This document shows positions 34,157-42,447 of a DNA stretch of 64,000 nucleotides, piece after piece. Both the position numbers and the translations under genes were made by a program. The notes below the pieces were generated by a model. The model made no database searches and was not told the DNA's origin. It saw only the letters and a program-made list of their open reading frames with translations. How positions within the stretch are numbered: the first letter of the stretch is position 1; the number at the start of each line of letters is the position of its first letter. The stretch comes from DAOTVC01 sp034437215. GTDB lineage: Bacteria > Chloroflexota > Anaerolineae > B4-G1 > SLSP01. Location of the stretch: NCBI GenBank assembly GCA_034437215.1, contig DAOTVC010000006.1, forward strand, positions 1-64,000. Direction: 5' to 3'.

Positions 34157-35443
34157 CTAAGATTCATCCTTCTTCACGAGAACCTGGTCAATGCGCAGCC
34201 CATCCATGTCCACCACCTCGAAGCTCCAGCCCTCCCAACGTACGACCTCGCCCCGCTCGGGGATGCGCTTGAGGAGCGCCAGGATGAGCCCGGCGAGGGT
34301 CTCGTAGCCCACCTGCCCCCGCTCGGGCAGCGTCCCCAGATCGAGAAAGGCCTCGAGTTCGTCCACCGGATAATCACCGTCCACGAGCCATGAACCATCG
34401 GCGCGCTCGACAATCTGCGGACCACCGACGGGGCCGGCGGAGGGCAGATCCCCCATGATGCTCTCCAGGAGATCGTGCAGCGTGATCAATCCCTTGATCC
34501 CGCCGTACTCGTCGACGACGAAGGCGACGTGCACCTTGGAGTCCCGGAAGCGCTCCAGCATCGCCAGGGCCGGCAGCGACTCGGGCACGTAGATGGGCTG
34601 CCGCAGCTCGGACGTGAAGTCGAGGGAGCGACCCGCCAGATTCTGCGCCAGGAGATCCTTGGCGTAGGCCAAACCCAGGACGCGATCCAGAACCCCCCGG
34701 CAGACGGGAAAGCGGGAGTAGCCGGTGGAGCGCACCTTTTCGAGATTCTCCTCCAGCGGTTCCTCCAGGTCCAACCAGACGATGTCATGACGCGGGGTCA
34801 TGACGGTACGCGCCCGCTGATCGCTCATACGGAAGATGGCTTCGACCATCTCGCTCTCCACGTCCTCGAAGACCCCGGCCTCCGCCCCCTGCGCCAGCAG
34901 GAGGGTGATCTCCTCATCGGTAACGGGAGGCTCCTGATCCAGATCTCCGCCGAAGAGCGCCAGGACGCCCTTCGTCGACACCGTCAGCAGCGCGACGATG
35001 GGCGCGGTCAGGCGCGCCAGCCGCGCCATCAGTGGGGCCAAACGGATCGCCAGGCGTTCGGGATTCGCCAACGCCAACCGTTTGGGAGCCAGCTCGCCCA
35101 GCACGAGGGTGAGATAGGTGATAGCGAGAACGACGAGGGCCACGCCCACGACCTCGGCATACGGCGCGAGCAAGGGAATGTCTCGCAGCCAGAGCGCCAG
35201 GCGCTCCGCCAAAGAGGCACCGCCGAAGGCTCCCGCCAGGGTCCCCACCAGCGTGATCCCTATCTGGATGGTGGAGAGGAAGCGGTTGGGGGCCTCCTGG
35301 AGCTCGAGGGCGATCTTCGCCCCCTGCTCCCCGCGCTGCAGACGCTCCTGCAGGCGCGCCGGTCGGGCTGCGATGACGGCGATCTCCGCCAGCGCGAAGA
35401 GCCCGTTGAGCAGAATCAGTGCCAGAATGATGATGATTTCCAT
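34157..35443 (-). CDS. Hemolysin family (CNNM/CorC) membrane protein with CBS pair
   Basis: 428 residues. A DUF21/CNNM transmembrane domain (about 1-190) is followed by PPVTDEEITLLLAQGAEAG, a CBS pair (about 205-330; TVMTPRHDIVWLD, HVAFVVDEYGGIKGLITLHD) and a CorC_HlyC C-terminal domain (about 345-428; DGSWLVDGDYPVDELEAFLD). Proteins of this kind export or regulate Mg2+/Co2+ and bind adenine nucleotides at the CBS domains; hemolysin activity is not implied. GGAGGTG precedes the ATG. Monocistronic, flanked on both sides by MITE-like copies. Confidence 0.9.
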   Translation of the reverse strand: MEIIIILALILLNGLFALAEIAVIAARPARLQERLQRGEQGAKIALELQEAPNRFLSTIQIGITLVGTLAGAFGGASLAERLALWLRDIPLLAPYAEVVGVALVVLAITYLTLVLGELAPKRLALANPERLAIRLAPLMARLARLTAPIVALLTVSTKGVLALFGGDLDQEPPVTDEEITLLLAQGAEAGVFEDVESEMVEAIFRMSDQRARTVMTPRHDIVWLDLEEPLEENLEKVRSTGYSRFPVCRGVLDRVLGLAYAKDLLAQNLAGRSLDFTSELRQPIYVPESLPALAMLERFRDSKVHVAFVVDEYGGIKGLITLHDLLESIMGDLPSAGPVGGPQIVERADGSWLVDGDYPVDELEAFLDLGTLPERGQVGYETLAGLILALLKRIPERGEVVRWEGWSFEVVDMDGLRIDQVLVKKDES

Positions 35444-35502
35444 AGTACACCTCCAGAGCTAAAAGAGCTATACTCCCAGACTCGGAGACCGAAAATTAGG
35501 TT

Positions 35503-35552
35503 CGTAGTAACCGCTTTAGCGGTTGTTAGACGGCTAAAGCCGGTACTACCAG
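35503..35552. repeat. REP-like palindrome (AACCGCTTTAGCGGTT type)
   Basis: GTAGTAACCGCTTTAGCGGTT is followed by GACGGCTAAAGCCGGTACTACC, giving two nested inverted words. It lies upstream of the hemolysin-family gene and next to MITE-like copy 2. Similar palindromes are known as REP-like repeats in other bacteria; no ORF is present. Confidence 0.6.
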
Positions 35553-35567
35553 CCCCCAAAATCACAT

Positions 35568-35674
35568 GGGTGTGTTTCACTTGAGTTAAACCGAGGCGTG
35601 AAACGTGAGATCCTCACGTTTCACGCCTTACGTTTCAGCGAATGGGTAGCTTCCAACTGAGTTGAAACACACCC
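35568..35674. mobile_element. MITE-like element copy 2 with perfect 9-bp target duplication
   Basis: 107 bp from GGGTGTGTTTCACTTGAGTT to AACTGAGTTGAAACACACCC. The ends are inverted repeats of each other, with 12 identical terminal bases and then an imperfect extension. The core is a family A palindrome. The direct repeat AAATCACAT flanks both ends (35559-35567 and 35675-35683), strong evidence for transposition. No ORF. Confidence 0.88.
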
Positions 35675-35711
35675 AAATCACATCTACTGAGACCCGGAGA
35701 CCGGGAGCGCG

Positions 35712-36098
35712 TCAGCGAGAACGATCCCACCCTTCGTCGATGAAGCGCTGGATCTCGATGAGGTAGCCGTTGGGATCGCGGAAGAAGCAGTGGTAGATAT
35801 TGTAGGTCGGGTTGAAGGCGGGTGCCTTCTCGAAGGGAACGCCCTGCGCGCGCAACATCTCGTACCAGCCGTCGACCTCCGGGGTGACGAGGGTGAGGAT
35901 GACCCCCTGGGGCTCCTCCGGAACCTCCTCGCGTTCGCAGAAACCGATGTAGGCCCCCCCTGCTGTGCGGTAGATGCGGCAACCGCCCTGATCCAGCGCC
36001 AGGGGTAGGCCCACCCGCTCCTCGTAGAAGCGTGCCGTCGCCGCGAGATTGCGGGTATAGAAAAAGGTAATCTGTTGGGTAATGGTCAGATCGATCAT
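35712..36098 (-). CDS. VOC-family (glyoxalase/bleomycin-resistance fold) protein
   Basis: 128 residues from the ATG at 36098, with GGAGGGA upstream. Two beta-alpha-beta-beta-beta modules are visible: ITFFYTRNLAATARFYEERVGLPL, then ILTLVTPEVDGWYEML, ending with FFRDPNGYLIEIQRF, the classic VOC signature with a probable metal-ligand Glu. Substrate unknown. It is followed by a single gap to MITE copy 2. Confidence 0.88.
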   Translation of the reverse strand: MIDLTITQQITFFYTRNLAATARFYEERVGLPLALDQGGCRIYRTAGGAYIGFCEREEVPEEPQGVILTLVTPEVDGWYEMLRAQGVPFEKAPAFNPTYNIYHCFFRDPNGYLIEIQRFIDEGWDRSR

Positions 36099-36108
36099 AG
36101 TCCCTCCT

Positions 36109-36160
36109 GCGTGAAAAGCAAAACGTGAAACGTGATGGTAGCTTATCACGTTTCACGTTT
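36109..36160. repeat. Palindromic word repeat, family A
   Basis: Words GCGTGAAAAGC, AAACGTGAAACGTGA on the left and TTATCACGTTTCACG on the right, with an 8-base loop. It lies between the sulfatase-like gene and the VOC gene (both minus strand), 17 bases after the stop of the first. Confidence 0.7.
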
Positions 36161-36177
36161 GAACTCAAAGTGCTGAA

Positions 36178-37731
36178 TTACTCGAGGTATCCCAATCCTC
36201 GCAGCCGCTCCGCGATATCGTCCACCCCCAGGTCGACCTGACCCATCACGGCTGCCGGTCGCCGGGCCTCTGCCTCCGTGACAAAGCGTTCGAGCTCACC
36301 GTGGAGATTGTGAACGACCTCCGGCTGCCTCTCCAGCAGATTGTCCAGCTCGCCCGGATCACGCGTGACGTCGAAGAGCTCGTCGGGTCGATCTCCCACC
36401 TCGATCAGCTTGTAGGCCTCCCGGTAAGCGGCGCGGCGCATGAAGCGGCAGCGGTAGGTATCGATGGCCTCCGGGTCCTCGTTCTCCATGAGCGCCAGAA
36501 GGGTGTGGGGGGTGAAGGCTTCGGTGAAGACGAGCCCACCTTCGGGATCATCAGCACCCAGCGCCGCTGCCAGACTCAAGCCCGCCACGTCCACGGGGGC
36601 GTTCGTAACCCCCGCAGCTTCCAGCACGGAGTGGAAGACCCGCCGCGTGGAGACGGGACGAGAGACGCGCAGACCCTCGGGATAGCGCTCGGGATAGCGG
36701 ACGATAAGGGGGACGTGGACCAGGTCGTCGTAAGCCACCAGGGAGTGGCCCACGAAGTCGTGGTTGTTCATGCCCTCCCCGTGATCGGAGGTGATGATGA
36801 CGATGGTGTCATCCCGCACCTCGGGTTGGTTCACGTAGTTGAAGACGTAGCGCAACAGGTGGTCCTCGTAAGCGACCTCCGCGTCGTACATGTCGTTGAG
36901 CACCCGATCCTGGAGCTCTGTCAGCGGCTCGCGCAGCGGGACCATCCAGCGGTAGTGCTCGTGGTTATAACGCGTCATGAACTCCCGCGCCTCCCGATCG
37001 TGGCGGAAGTAGGGGACGAATTTGCGAAGGAAACGGGCGGGCGGGCCGAAGGGCAGGTGGGTCTCCATGAGATTGACGAAGGTGAAGATGGGGCGCTCGG
37101 GGCCCTTCTGTTGGCGGACACGCAGGTACCCAACCAGATCCCGCACCGACTGGGCCGAATTGCCCTTGAAGTTCAAGTAACGGCGCCAGAGGGGTACGAG
37201 CCGGGGATGGAGGGCCAGCCGCAGCAGAAAGTTGTTGCGCGCAAAGACGTTCTGCAGGGGCTTGGTCAAATCGCGCACCACGCGTGCCGCACGCTGTACC
37301 ACCCGTCCCGCGATGTGCGGGCGCGAGTCGCCGATGGGCGGGCGCTCGGGCAGCGTCCCCCCATAGTTGTAAAAGCCCTCGAAGCCCCGGTCCAGATCGT
37401 TCTCCACCACCCCCAGAAGGGGGTTGTTGCAGAAGCCGATGGTCTCGTATCCGCGAGCGCCCAGCACCTCCGCCAGCGTCGGCTGGTCGGCACTGTGCCG
37501 GTCGTAGATCTGGGTCGTCATGTGGGTGGAGGGGTACTCGCCGGTAAAGAGAGAGGCGTGGGCAGGGATGGTCCACTGTCCGGGGGAGATGGCCCGTTCG
37601 AAGAGCACACCTCCCTCACTGAAGGCATCCAGGTGGGGTGTGGTATTGCGTTCGTAACCGTAGCAGGAGAGTCGATCGGCCCGGAGGGTATCCAGGACGA
37701 TCAACAGGATATCAGGTTGTCTCTTATTCAT
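36178..37731 (-). CDS. Sulfatase-like hydrolase with Thr in the nucleophile position
   Basis: 517 residues of the alkaline phosphatase superfamily. The N-terminal metal site is PDILLIVLDTLRADRLSCYG. The nucleophile region is WTIPAHASLFTG, with Thr54 where classical sulfatases have Cys or Ser in CxPSR, so formylglycine formation is not expected. The second metal site is ITSDHGEGMNNHDFVGHS. Relatives act as phosphodiesterases, phosphonate hydrolases or phosphoglycerol transferases. No signal peptide is seen. Divergent from the GT39 gene, with a 163-base shared upstream region. Confidence 0.85.
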   Translation of the reverse strand: MNKRQPDILLIVLDTLRADRLSCYGYERNTTPHLDAFSEGGVLFERAISPGQWTIPAHASLFTGEYPSTHMTTQIYDRHSADQPTLAEVLGARGYETIGFCNNPLLGVVENDLDRGFEGFYNYGGTLPERPPIGDSRPHIAGRVVQRAARVVRDLTKPLQNVFARNNFLLRLALHPRLVPLWRRYLNFKGNSAQSVRDLVGYLRVRQQKGPERPIFTFVNLMETHLPFGPPARFLRKFVPYFRHDREAREFMTRYNHEHYRWMVPLREPLTELQDRVLNDMYDAEVAYEDHLLRYVFNYVNQPEVRDDTIVIITSDHGEGMNNHDFVGHSLVAYDDLVHVPLIVRYPERYPEGLRVSRPVSTRRVFHSVLEAAGVTNAPVDVAGLSLAAALGADDPEGGLVFTEAFTPHTLLALMENEDPEAIDTYRCRFMRRAAYREAYKLIEVGDRPDELFDVTRDPGELDNLLERQPEVVHNLHGELERFVTEAEARRPAAVMGQVDLGVDDIAERLRGLGYLE

Positions 37732-37845
37732 GATGCTCCTTCACACAGAATGTGTGTACGTTGGGTCCCCCCTGAGAGGTAATGGTGCCCTCCAGTTCCC
37801 TAACCGTACCTCAAACCCACCTAAAAGCAAGTGAGGACTTCGAGA

Positions 37846-37887
37846 GGGTACCGACCGCCCTTGCCCTTCCTCGTGAATATGGTACCC
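37846..37887 (+). promoter_or_regulatory. Inverted repeat upstream of the GT39 gene
   Basis: GGGTACC (37846-37852) and GGTACCC (37881-37887) form a perfect 7-bp inverted repeat ending 7 bases before the GT39 ATG. It could be an operator or a hairpin that hides the start, as there is no good ribosome binding site. Confidence 0.3.
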
Positions 37888-37894
37888 TGCCGCC

Positions 37895-39841
37895 ATGCAC
37901 AGACTACAGAATCGTTGGTTGCTGCTCGGAGTGCTGCTGCTGGCCTTCGGACTTCGCGTTGTCGCTCTGGAGCGACAGGATATCTGGGGCGATGAAGCCT
38001 TCAGTATCTGGCTGAGCCGGCAACCCTTGCCGGCCGTGGTCGCGGGGGGTGCGGACACCCATCCGCCGGGCTATCCTCTTCTTCTAGCCCTCTGGATGCG
38101 GTCAGTGGGTGATCGACCGTTGGCCACGCGGGCCCTCTCGGCGCTGGTGAGCTTTCTCTGCGTGCCGGCGACCTACATTCTCGGGAGACGCCTGCGAGTT
38201 CCGGCTTTGACTGGAGCGCTCTTAAGCGCCGCCTCGCCCGTCCTGGTCTACTACGCCCAGGAGACGCGGATGTACAGCCTCGTTACCCTCCTGACCGCCC
38301 TCTCCTTCTACTGGGCCCTGCGCGTACTGGACACCCGCCGGGCGGCAGGGACAGCAACCTCTCGGTCGGGGTACGCATCCTGGGCGGCCTACGTTCTGGC
38401 GACGCTGGGGGCCATCTACACCCACTACTACGCCTTCTTCGTCGTCGCGACCGAGAATCTACTCGTCCTCGGCAGCTGGCTTCTGGACCGCCGGGGAGGG
38501 CAACGGGACAAAGACTGGTCCTTCCTCGGCGGTTGGTGGGGCTCACAGCTGCTTCTGGCTCTGGCCTACCTCCCCTGGATCAAGGCTCAACGCAGCTTCT
38601 TGAGCGGCAAAGCGCAGAGCAGGGTGACGGAGTGGCAGCCGGAGGCAGTCTATCGCATCGCCCGCGATACGCTGACCGGCTTCAGCGCCGGTCTGGCGAC
38701 GACCCCCGAGGTAGCCCGCGCCGCCACCTTCGTCTTTCTGGCAGTGGTGGCGGCGGGCTTGATCACCGCCTTCCTGCGCTCCCGTCCCGCTGCGCGGGGA
38801 GGGGATGCCGGAGCCCTGGGACTCTACCTGATCATGCCCATCGCTTTCGCCTGGTTGGTGAATCCGCTCATGCCCTTCTTCTTCCCCCGCTATCTGCTGC
38901 TCATCGCTCCCGCCTTCTACCTCCTGGCAGCAGCCGGGCTCGCCCTGCTGGGAAGATTATGGAGACCCCTGCTCTTCGCGGGGCTCGCCCTGCTCCTCGT
39001 GCTGCACGGTGCGGGGTTGTGGGGCTACTATAGCGATGAGCGCTTCGTCAAGGGACGCTACGGTCAGATGATGGCCTACGTCGAGGAGCACGCCCGGGAG
39101 GGTGACGCTCTCCTCCTCGCCAACCCCCTGCAGATACGCATCTTCGAATACTACCAGCCCGCAGGGGTGCAGCCCTACTTCCTCCCCCGCATCGCCCTCC
39201 CCCCCGACGATCCCCACTCGGGCGTGGATCTGGAGACCATCGTCGCCGCCCACCCCCGGGTCTGGTTGGTGCGGTACGGCAACCCCGCGGAGTACGATCC
39301 CGAGGATCAGGTAGCCGGCTGGCTGGCGGTCCACGGGAGCAAGGCCCACTTCAGCACCTGGACGGACGCCGACCTCTCTCTCTACGTGACCGCCTCGGCG
39401 GCAGGAGAAGCGCCTCAATCCCCTCTGGATGTAACCCTGGGCGAGGCCATCCGGTTGCGCGGCTACAGCCTCAGCGCGGAACAATTGGCGCCCGGTGACG
39501 TCCTGATCCTCACCCTCTACTGGGAAGCAGAGGAGCGCCTTACGGAGCGCTATACCGTCTTCACCCACCTCCTCGGACCCACCGGGCAAGTACAAGCGCA
39601 GATGGACAGTGAACCCCAGGGAGGCACCCTGCCGACCAACGCCTGGCCCGTGGGCGAGGTGATCATCGACAACTACGCCCTCACGCTGCCGGTGGGAGCA
39701 CCCTCCGGCACTTACACGCTGCAGGTGGGTGTGTACCCCGTCGGACGCGGCGAGGCTCGTCTCCCCGTCCGGGATGAGGAGAGCGGGAAGCTGTTGGGAG
39801 ACGCGGTGGTCCTGCAGCAGCTCGCAGTCCAGGCCCCCTGA
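37895..39841 (+). CDS. GT39-type membrane glycosyltransferase with C-terminal beta domain
   Basis: 648 residues. Catalytic first-loop motif DIWGDEAFS (Asp33/Glu34) and the DTHPPGYPLLL motif (54-64) identify a PMT/ArnT-like polyprenyl-phosphate sugar-dependent transferase. About eleven hydrophobic segments cover 8-395. A soluble region follows, then a C-terminal beta-sandwich-like part from about 510 (LRGYSLSAEQLAPGDVLILT) that ends the protein and should lie outside. It probably glycosylates proteins or envelope lipids. Confidence 0.85.
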   Translation: MHRLQNRWLLLGVLLLAFGLRVVALERQDIWGDEAFSIWLSRQPLPAVVAGGADTHPPGYPLLLALWMRSVGDRPLATRALSALVSFLCVPATYILGRRLRVPALTGALLSAASPVLVYYAQETRMYSLVTLLTALSFYWALRVLDTRRAAGTATSRSGYASWAAYVLATLGAIYTHYYAFFVVATENLLVLGSWLLDRRGGQRDKDWSFLGGWWGSQLLLALAYLPWIKAQRSFLSGKAQSRVTEWQPEAVYRIARDTLTGFSAGLATTPEVARAATFVFLAVVAAGLITAFLRSRPAARGGDAGALGLYLIMPIAFAWLVNPLMPFFFPRYLLLIAPAFYLLAAAGLALLGRLWRPLLFAGLALLLVLHGAGLWGYYSDERFVKGRYGQMMAYVEEHAREGDALLLANPLQIRIFEYYQPAGVQPYFLPRIALPPDDPHSGVDLETIVAAHPRVWLVRYGNPAEYDPEDQVAGWLAVHGSKAHFSTWTDADLSLYVTASAAGEAPQSPLDVTLGEAIRLRGYSLSAEQLAPGDVLILTLYWEAEERLTERYTVFTHLLGPTGQVQAQMDSEPQGGTLPTNAWPVGEVIIDNYALTLPVGAPSGTYTLQVGVYPVGRGEARLPVRDEESGKLLGDAVVLQQLAVQAP

Positions 39842-39904
39842 CAGAGGGGGCAGCCGGAATAGAGAGCGGGAGATCCCAGGGGACCTCCCGCTGTCGCTGT
39901 CAGG
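39837..39904. terminator. Nested hairpin between convergent genes
   Basis: Outer stem CCTGACAG (39837-39844) with CTGTCAGG (39897-39904); inner stem AGCGGGAG (39865-39872) with CTCCCGCT (39885-39892), extended by TCC/GGA. It spans the stop codon of the GT39 gene and lies before the converging stop of the TgpA-like gene; a bidirectional terminator is likely, without T-runs. Confidence 0.55.
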
Positions 39905-39936
39905 CCACGCAGCCCGCTCGGTGCGCTACATCCGTC

Positions 39937-42447
39937 TCACGCCCGCGGCATACCTCCGGGTGCAGCATACTCCTCGCCCGGACGACGGCGCTCCCCGTAG
40001 TAGGGCCCCGGAGACCCCATGATACGATCGTAGAGGCTGCGGTAGCGCCAGAGGTAGACCAGCCACAGGCGCCAGCGCAGCCGGTGCCAGGTCTGTACCA
40101 ACAACGGCTGGTCCCCGTCGGCGGAAGCAGCGGGCGCGTACGTCGCCTTGACGTAAGCGGAGACCAGCACGTCGATCTCCTCCAGGGCCACCAGCCCCCG
40201 TTGGGGACGGGGTTGGCGGGTCGCCATGCTCCGGACGCGTTTCGCGAAGTTTGCGGCGAACTCGTAGGGGGTGTCCCCCTCGTACATCAGCACCTCCAGC
40301 CGGTCACCCCACGTCCGCAGCCGCCGATAGAGGAATCGGGCCGCACGGGCAAAGGGGACAGAGCGCAGCCAGACGAGCTCCAACTGGAGCCAGAGCATGT
40401 AGAGCAGGGCGAAGAGCACCAGCGTCCCGAGGAGCACGAGATACCACCTTTGGACGAGCGGATTGGGCGGGGGCTCAGGCGGGCGCAGCGACTCCTGCGG
40501 CTCGGGCCATTCGATGGGGTCCGCCTCCGTCGTGCGCTCAAGGGCGGGGCGCCCTGCCGTGGGCTCGAACTCCACCCAGCCGAAGCCGGGGAAGTAGATC
40601 TCGACCCAGGCGTGGGCGTCGGCCTCGGTGACGACGTAGTGGGCCTCCTCAGGAACGTAGGTGCCGGGAGCATAGCCGATAACGTAGCGCGCCGGCAGCC
40701 CCGACGCACGGGCCAGCACCGTCATCGCCGAAGCGTAGTAGTCACAGTACCCCTTCTGCACATCGAAGAGGAAGTAGTCCACAACGTCCTGGTTGGGCGG
40801 GGGCAGCTCCACGTTCAAGGTGTAGGGATAGGTGTTCCGCAGATAGCTCTCCAGGGCCGCGGCCCGATCGTAGGGCGTGGGCTCCGTCGCCGTCAGGTCG
40901 CGGGCGAGGGAGATGACCCGCTCGGGAATGTCCTCGGGCAGCTGCAGATAGCGCTCGACGATCCAGGGGGGATAGACGACGCTGGCTCCGTGCAACGCTT
41001 CGGCATCGACCAGGGAGATGTAGGAGTCGGCCCGGTAGGTCTCGGCCTTGATGGTGGCGGCGAAGGGATCGTTCGAAGTGCGCCAGGCGACCTTGTAATC
41101 CTGATCGGTGGTTGCCAAGATGCCCGTCACGTAGATGAGATCGCCGATGTCCTGCACCATCTGCACCTCCTGGCGCAGTGGGCGGTGCGTCTCAAGGCTC
41201 GCCACGTTGGAGGGCTCACCCGGCTCGTAGCTCTCGATGTAGGTCGAATCGGCGTACCAGCCGCGACCGGAGTACTCGTCGTAGGTCGCGGAGCGCCAGT
41301 AGTGGCGCGGCGCCGTCTCGGTCATGACGGACTCCGGCATGGGCGGAAGCTCGCCGGTCCTCACGGTCATGACGACCCGGCGTCGCAGCTCGTCCCCCGT
41401 ACCGATGAGGTGACGTCGCGGCAGCCCTCCGGACCGCGTCCGGTCGATCTCGCTGGGCTCCGAGGGCCCCTGCTGCGGCTGCTGCTCCAGTCCCAGGGAC
41501 TCGGCTACCCGCTCCGTCGTCTCGGCAGTTTCGGGCGTACGCAGCTCCCGGAAGAAGTCGACGACGTCGTCAACGGAGATGGAGGGGGTGAGCACCGCGA
41601 TGACCATCAAACCGATGGAGATGGCGATGGCCCCACCGATAAGTTCCGCCCGCAGGTCGGTGGAGTAGTCGACGTTCTCTCTCTCCCAGCGCCGTTCACG
41701 AACGTTGTGGGCGACCACGGCCATGAGCACCAGCACGAAACCCATCATGAAGAGCAGGGCCCCCGTGGTGGCAAAGGTGTAGGAGAGCACAGCCCCAAGT
41801 AGGACCCCTAGAGGCACGACCGCCACGAGGGGCCGCGCCCTACGACGCACCATCCAGCCTGCCCAGACCGCCGCCATCCAGAGGACGAAGCCCCAGACGA
41901 GGGTAGCGGCAGCCGGATCGAAGAGAGGAGCACCGTGGAAGATGGATAAGATCCAGGTGACCGTGCGGGTAAAGAGGATGGAGAGTGACGTGCCGAACTC
42001 GGAGAGCACTTCGATGAAGGGACCCGCATCGGGTGGAAGAGTCTCCATTTCCAGAAGCAGGCGTCCCAGGTGCTCGACCCCGCGCACGACGAAGCCTCCC
42101 CCCAGCCAGAGGAGACGCCCGATGTAGCGGTCCAAGCGGCCCACGCGAACGAGAAGACCGGTGAGCCCCAGGACCACGGCCCACAGGACGGCCCAATGGC
42201 GGCGCTTCACGTTTTGCGCCAAGAGCCAGCCGGAGACAATAGCGGCAACGCCCACCACCCAGAGGAGGAACATGTCCAAACCGCGCACGACATCGGAGAG
42301 ACCGTAGGCGACACAACCCGCAATGGCTGTGAGGAGGAGGAGGACGAAGAGATTCTGGCGTCCGAGGGACTCCACAACGCGCTGCTGCAGGGCACGCAGA
42401 AGGGAGCGCTGCTCCTGGTCACCGGCGGAGACGGGCTGGGCGCTCAT
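39937..42447 (-). CDS. TgpA-like transglutaminase membrane protein
   Basis: 836 residues from ATG 42447. The N-terminal half has about seven hydrophobic segments (DUF3488-like). A long extracytoplasmic region contains the transglutaminase-like core: GYCDYYASAMTVLARASGLP (Cys568) and DAHAWVEIYFPGFGWVEFEP (His612), with Glu in the place often held by Asp. A last helix (near LVLLGTLVLFALLYMLWLQL) and a DUF4129-like cytoplasmic tail complete it. It is part of the DUF58-transglutaminase-MoxR arrangement, whose cellular role is poorly known. It overlaps the DUF58 gene by 4 bases (ATGA). Confidence 0.88.
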   Translation of the reverse strand: MSAQPVSAGDQEQRSLLRALQQRVVESLGRQNLFVLLLLTAIAGCVAYGLSDVVRGLDMFLLWVVGVAAIVSGWLLAQNVKRRHWAVLWAVVLGLTGLLVRVGRLDRYIGRLLWLGGGFVVRGVEHLGRLLLEMETLPPDAGPFIEVLSEFGTSLSILFTRTVTWILSIFHGAPLFDPAAATLVWGFVLWMAAVWAGWMVRRRARPLVAVVPLGVLLGAVLSYTFATTGALLFMMGFVLVLMAVVAHNVRERRWERENVDYSTDLRAELIGGAIAISIGLMVIAVLTPSISVDDVVDFFRELRTPETAETTERVAESLGLEQQPQQGPSEPSEIDRTRSGGLPRRHLIGTGDELRRRVVMTVRTGELPPMPESVMTETAPRHYWRSATYDEYSGRGWYADSTYIESYEPGEPSNVASLETHRPLRQEVQMVQDIGDLIYVTGILATTDQDYKVAWRTSNDPFAATIKAETYRADSYISLVDAEALHGASVVYPPWIVERYLQLPEDIPERVISLARDLTATEPTPYDRAAALESYLRNTYPYTLNVELPPPNQDVVDYFLFDVQKGYCDYYASAMTVLARASGLPARYVIGYAPGTYVPEEAHYVVTEADAHAWVEIYFPGFGWVEFEPTAGRPALERTTEADPIEWPEPQESLRPPEPPPNPLVQRWYLVLLGTLVLFALLYMLWLQLELVWLRSVPFARAARFLYRRLRTWGDRLEVLMYEGDTPYEFAANFAKRVRSMATRQPRPQRGLVALEEIDVLVSAYVKATYAPAASADGDQPLLVQTWHRLRWRLWLVYLWRYRSLYDRIMGSPGPYYGERRRPGEEYAAPGGMPRA

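Noticed and set aside
36109..36160. Another full MITE copy
   Set aside because: It has the family A palindrome but neither the GGGTGTGTTTCA terminal inverted repeats nor flanking 9-bp repeats.
40084..41802. 572-codon plus-strand open frame opposite the TgpA-like gene
   Set aside because: No domain or ribosome binding site; the minus-strand transglutaminase motifs are clear.
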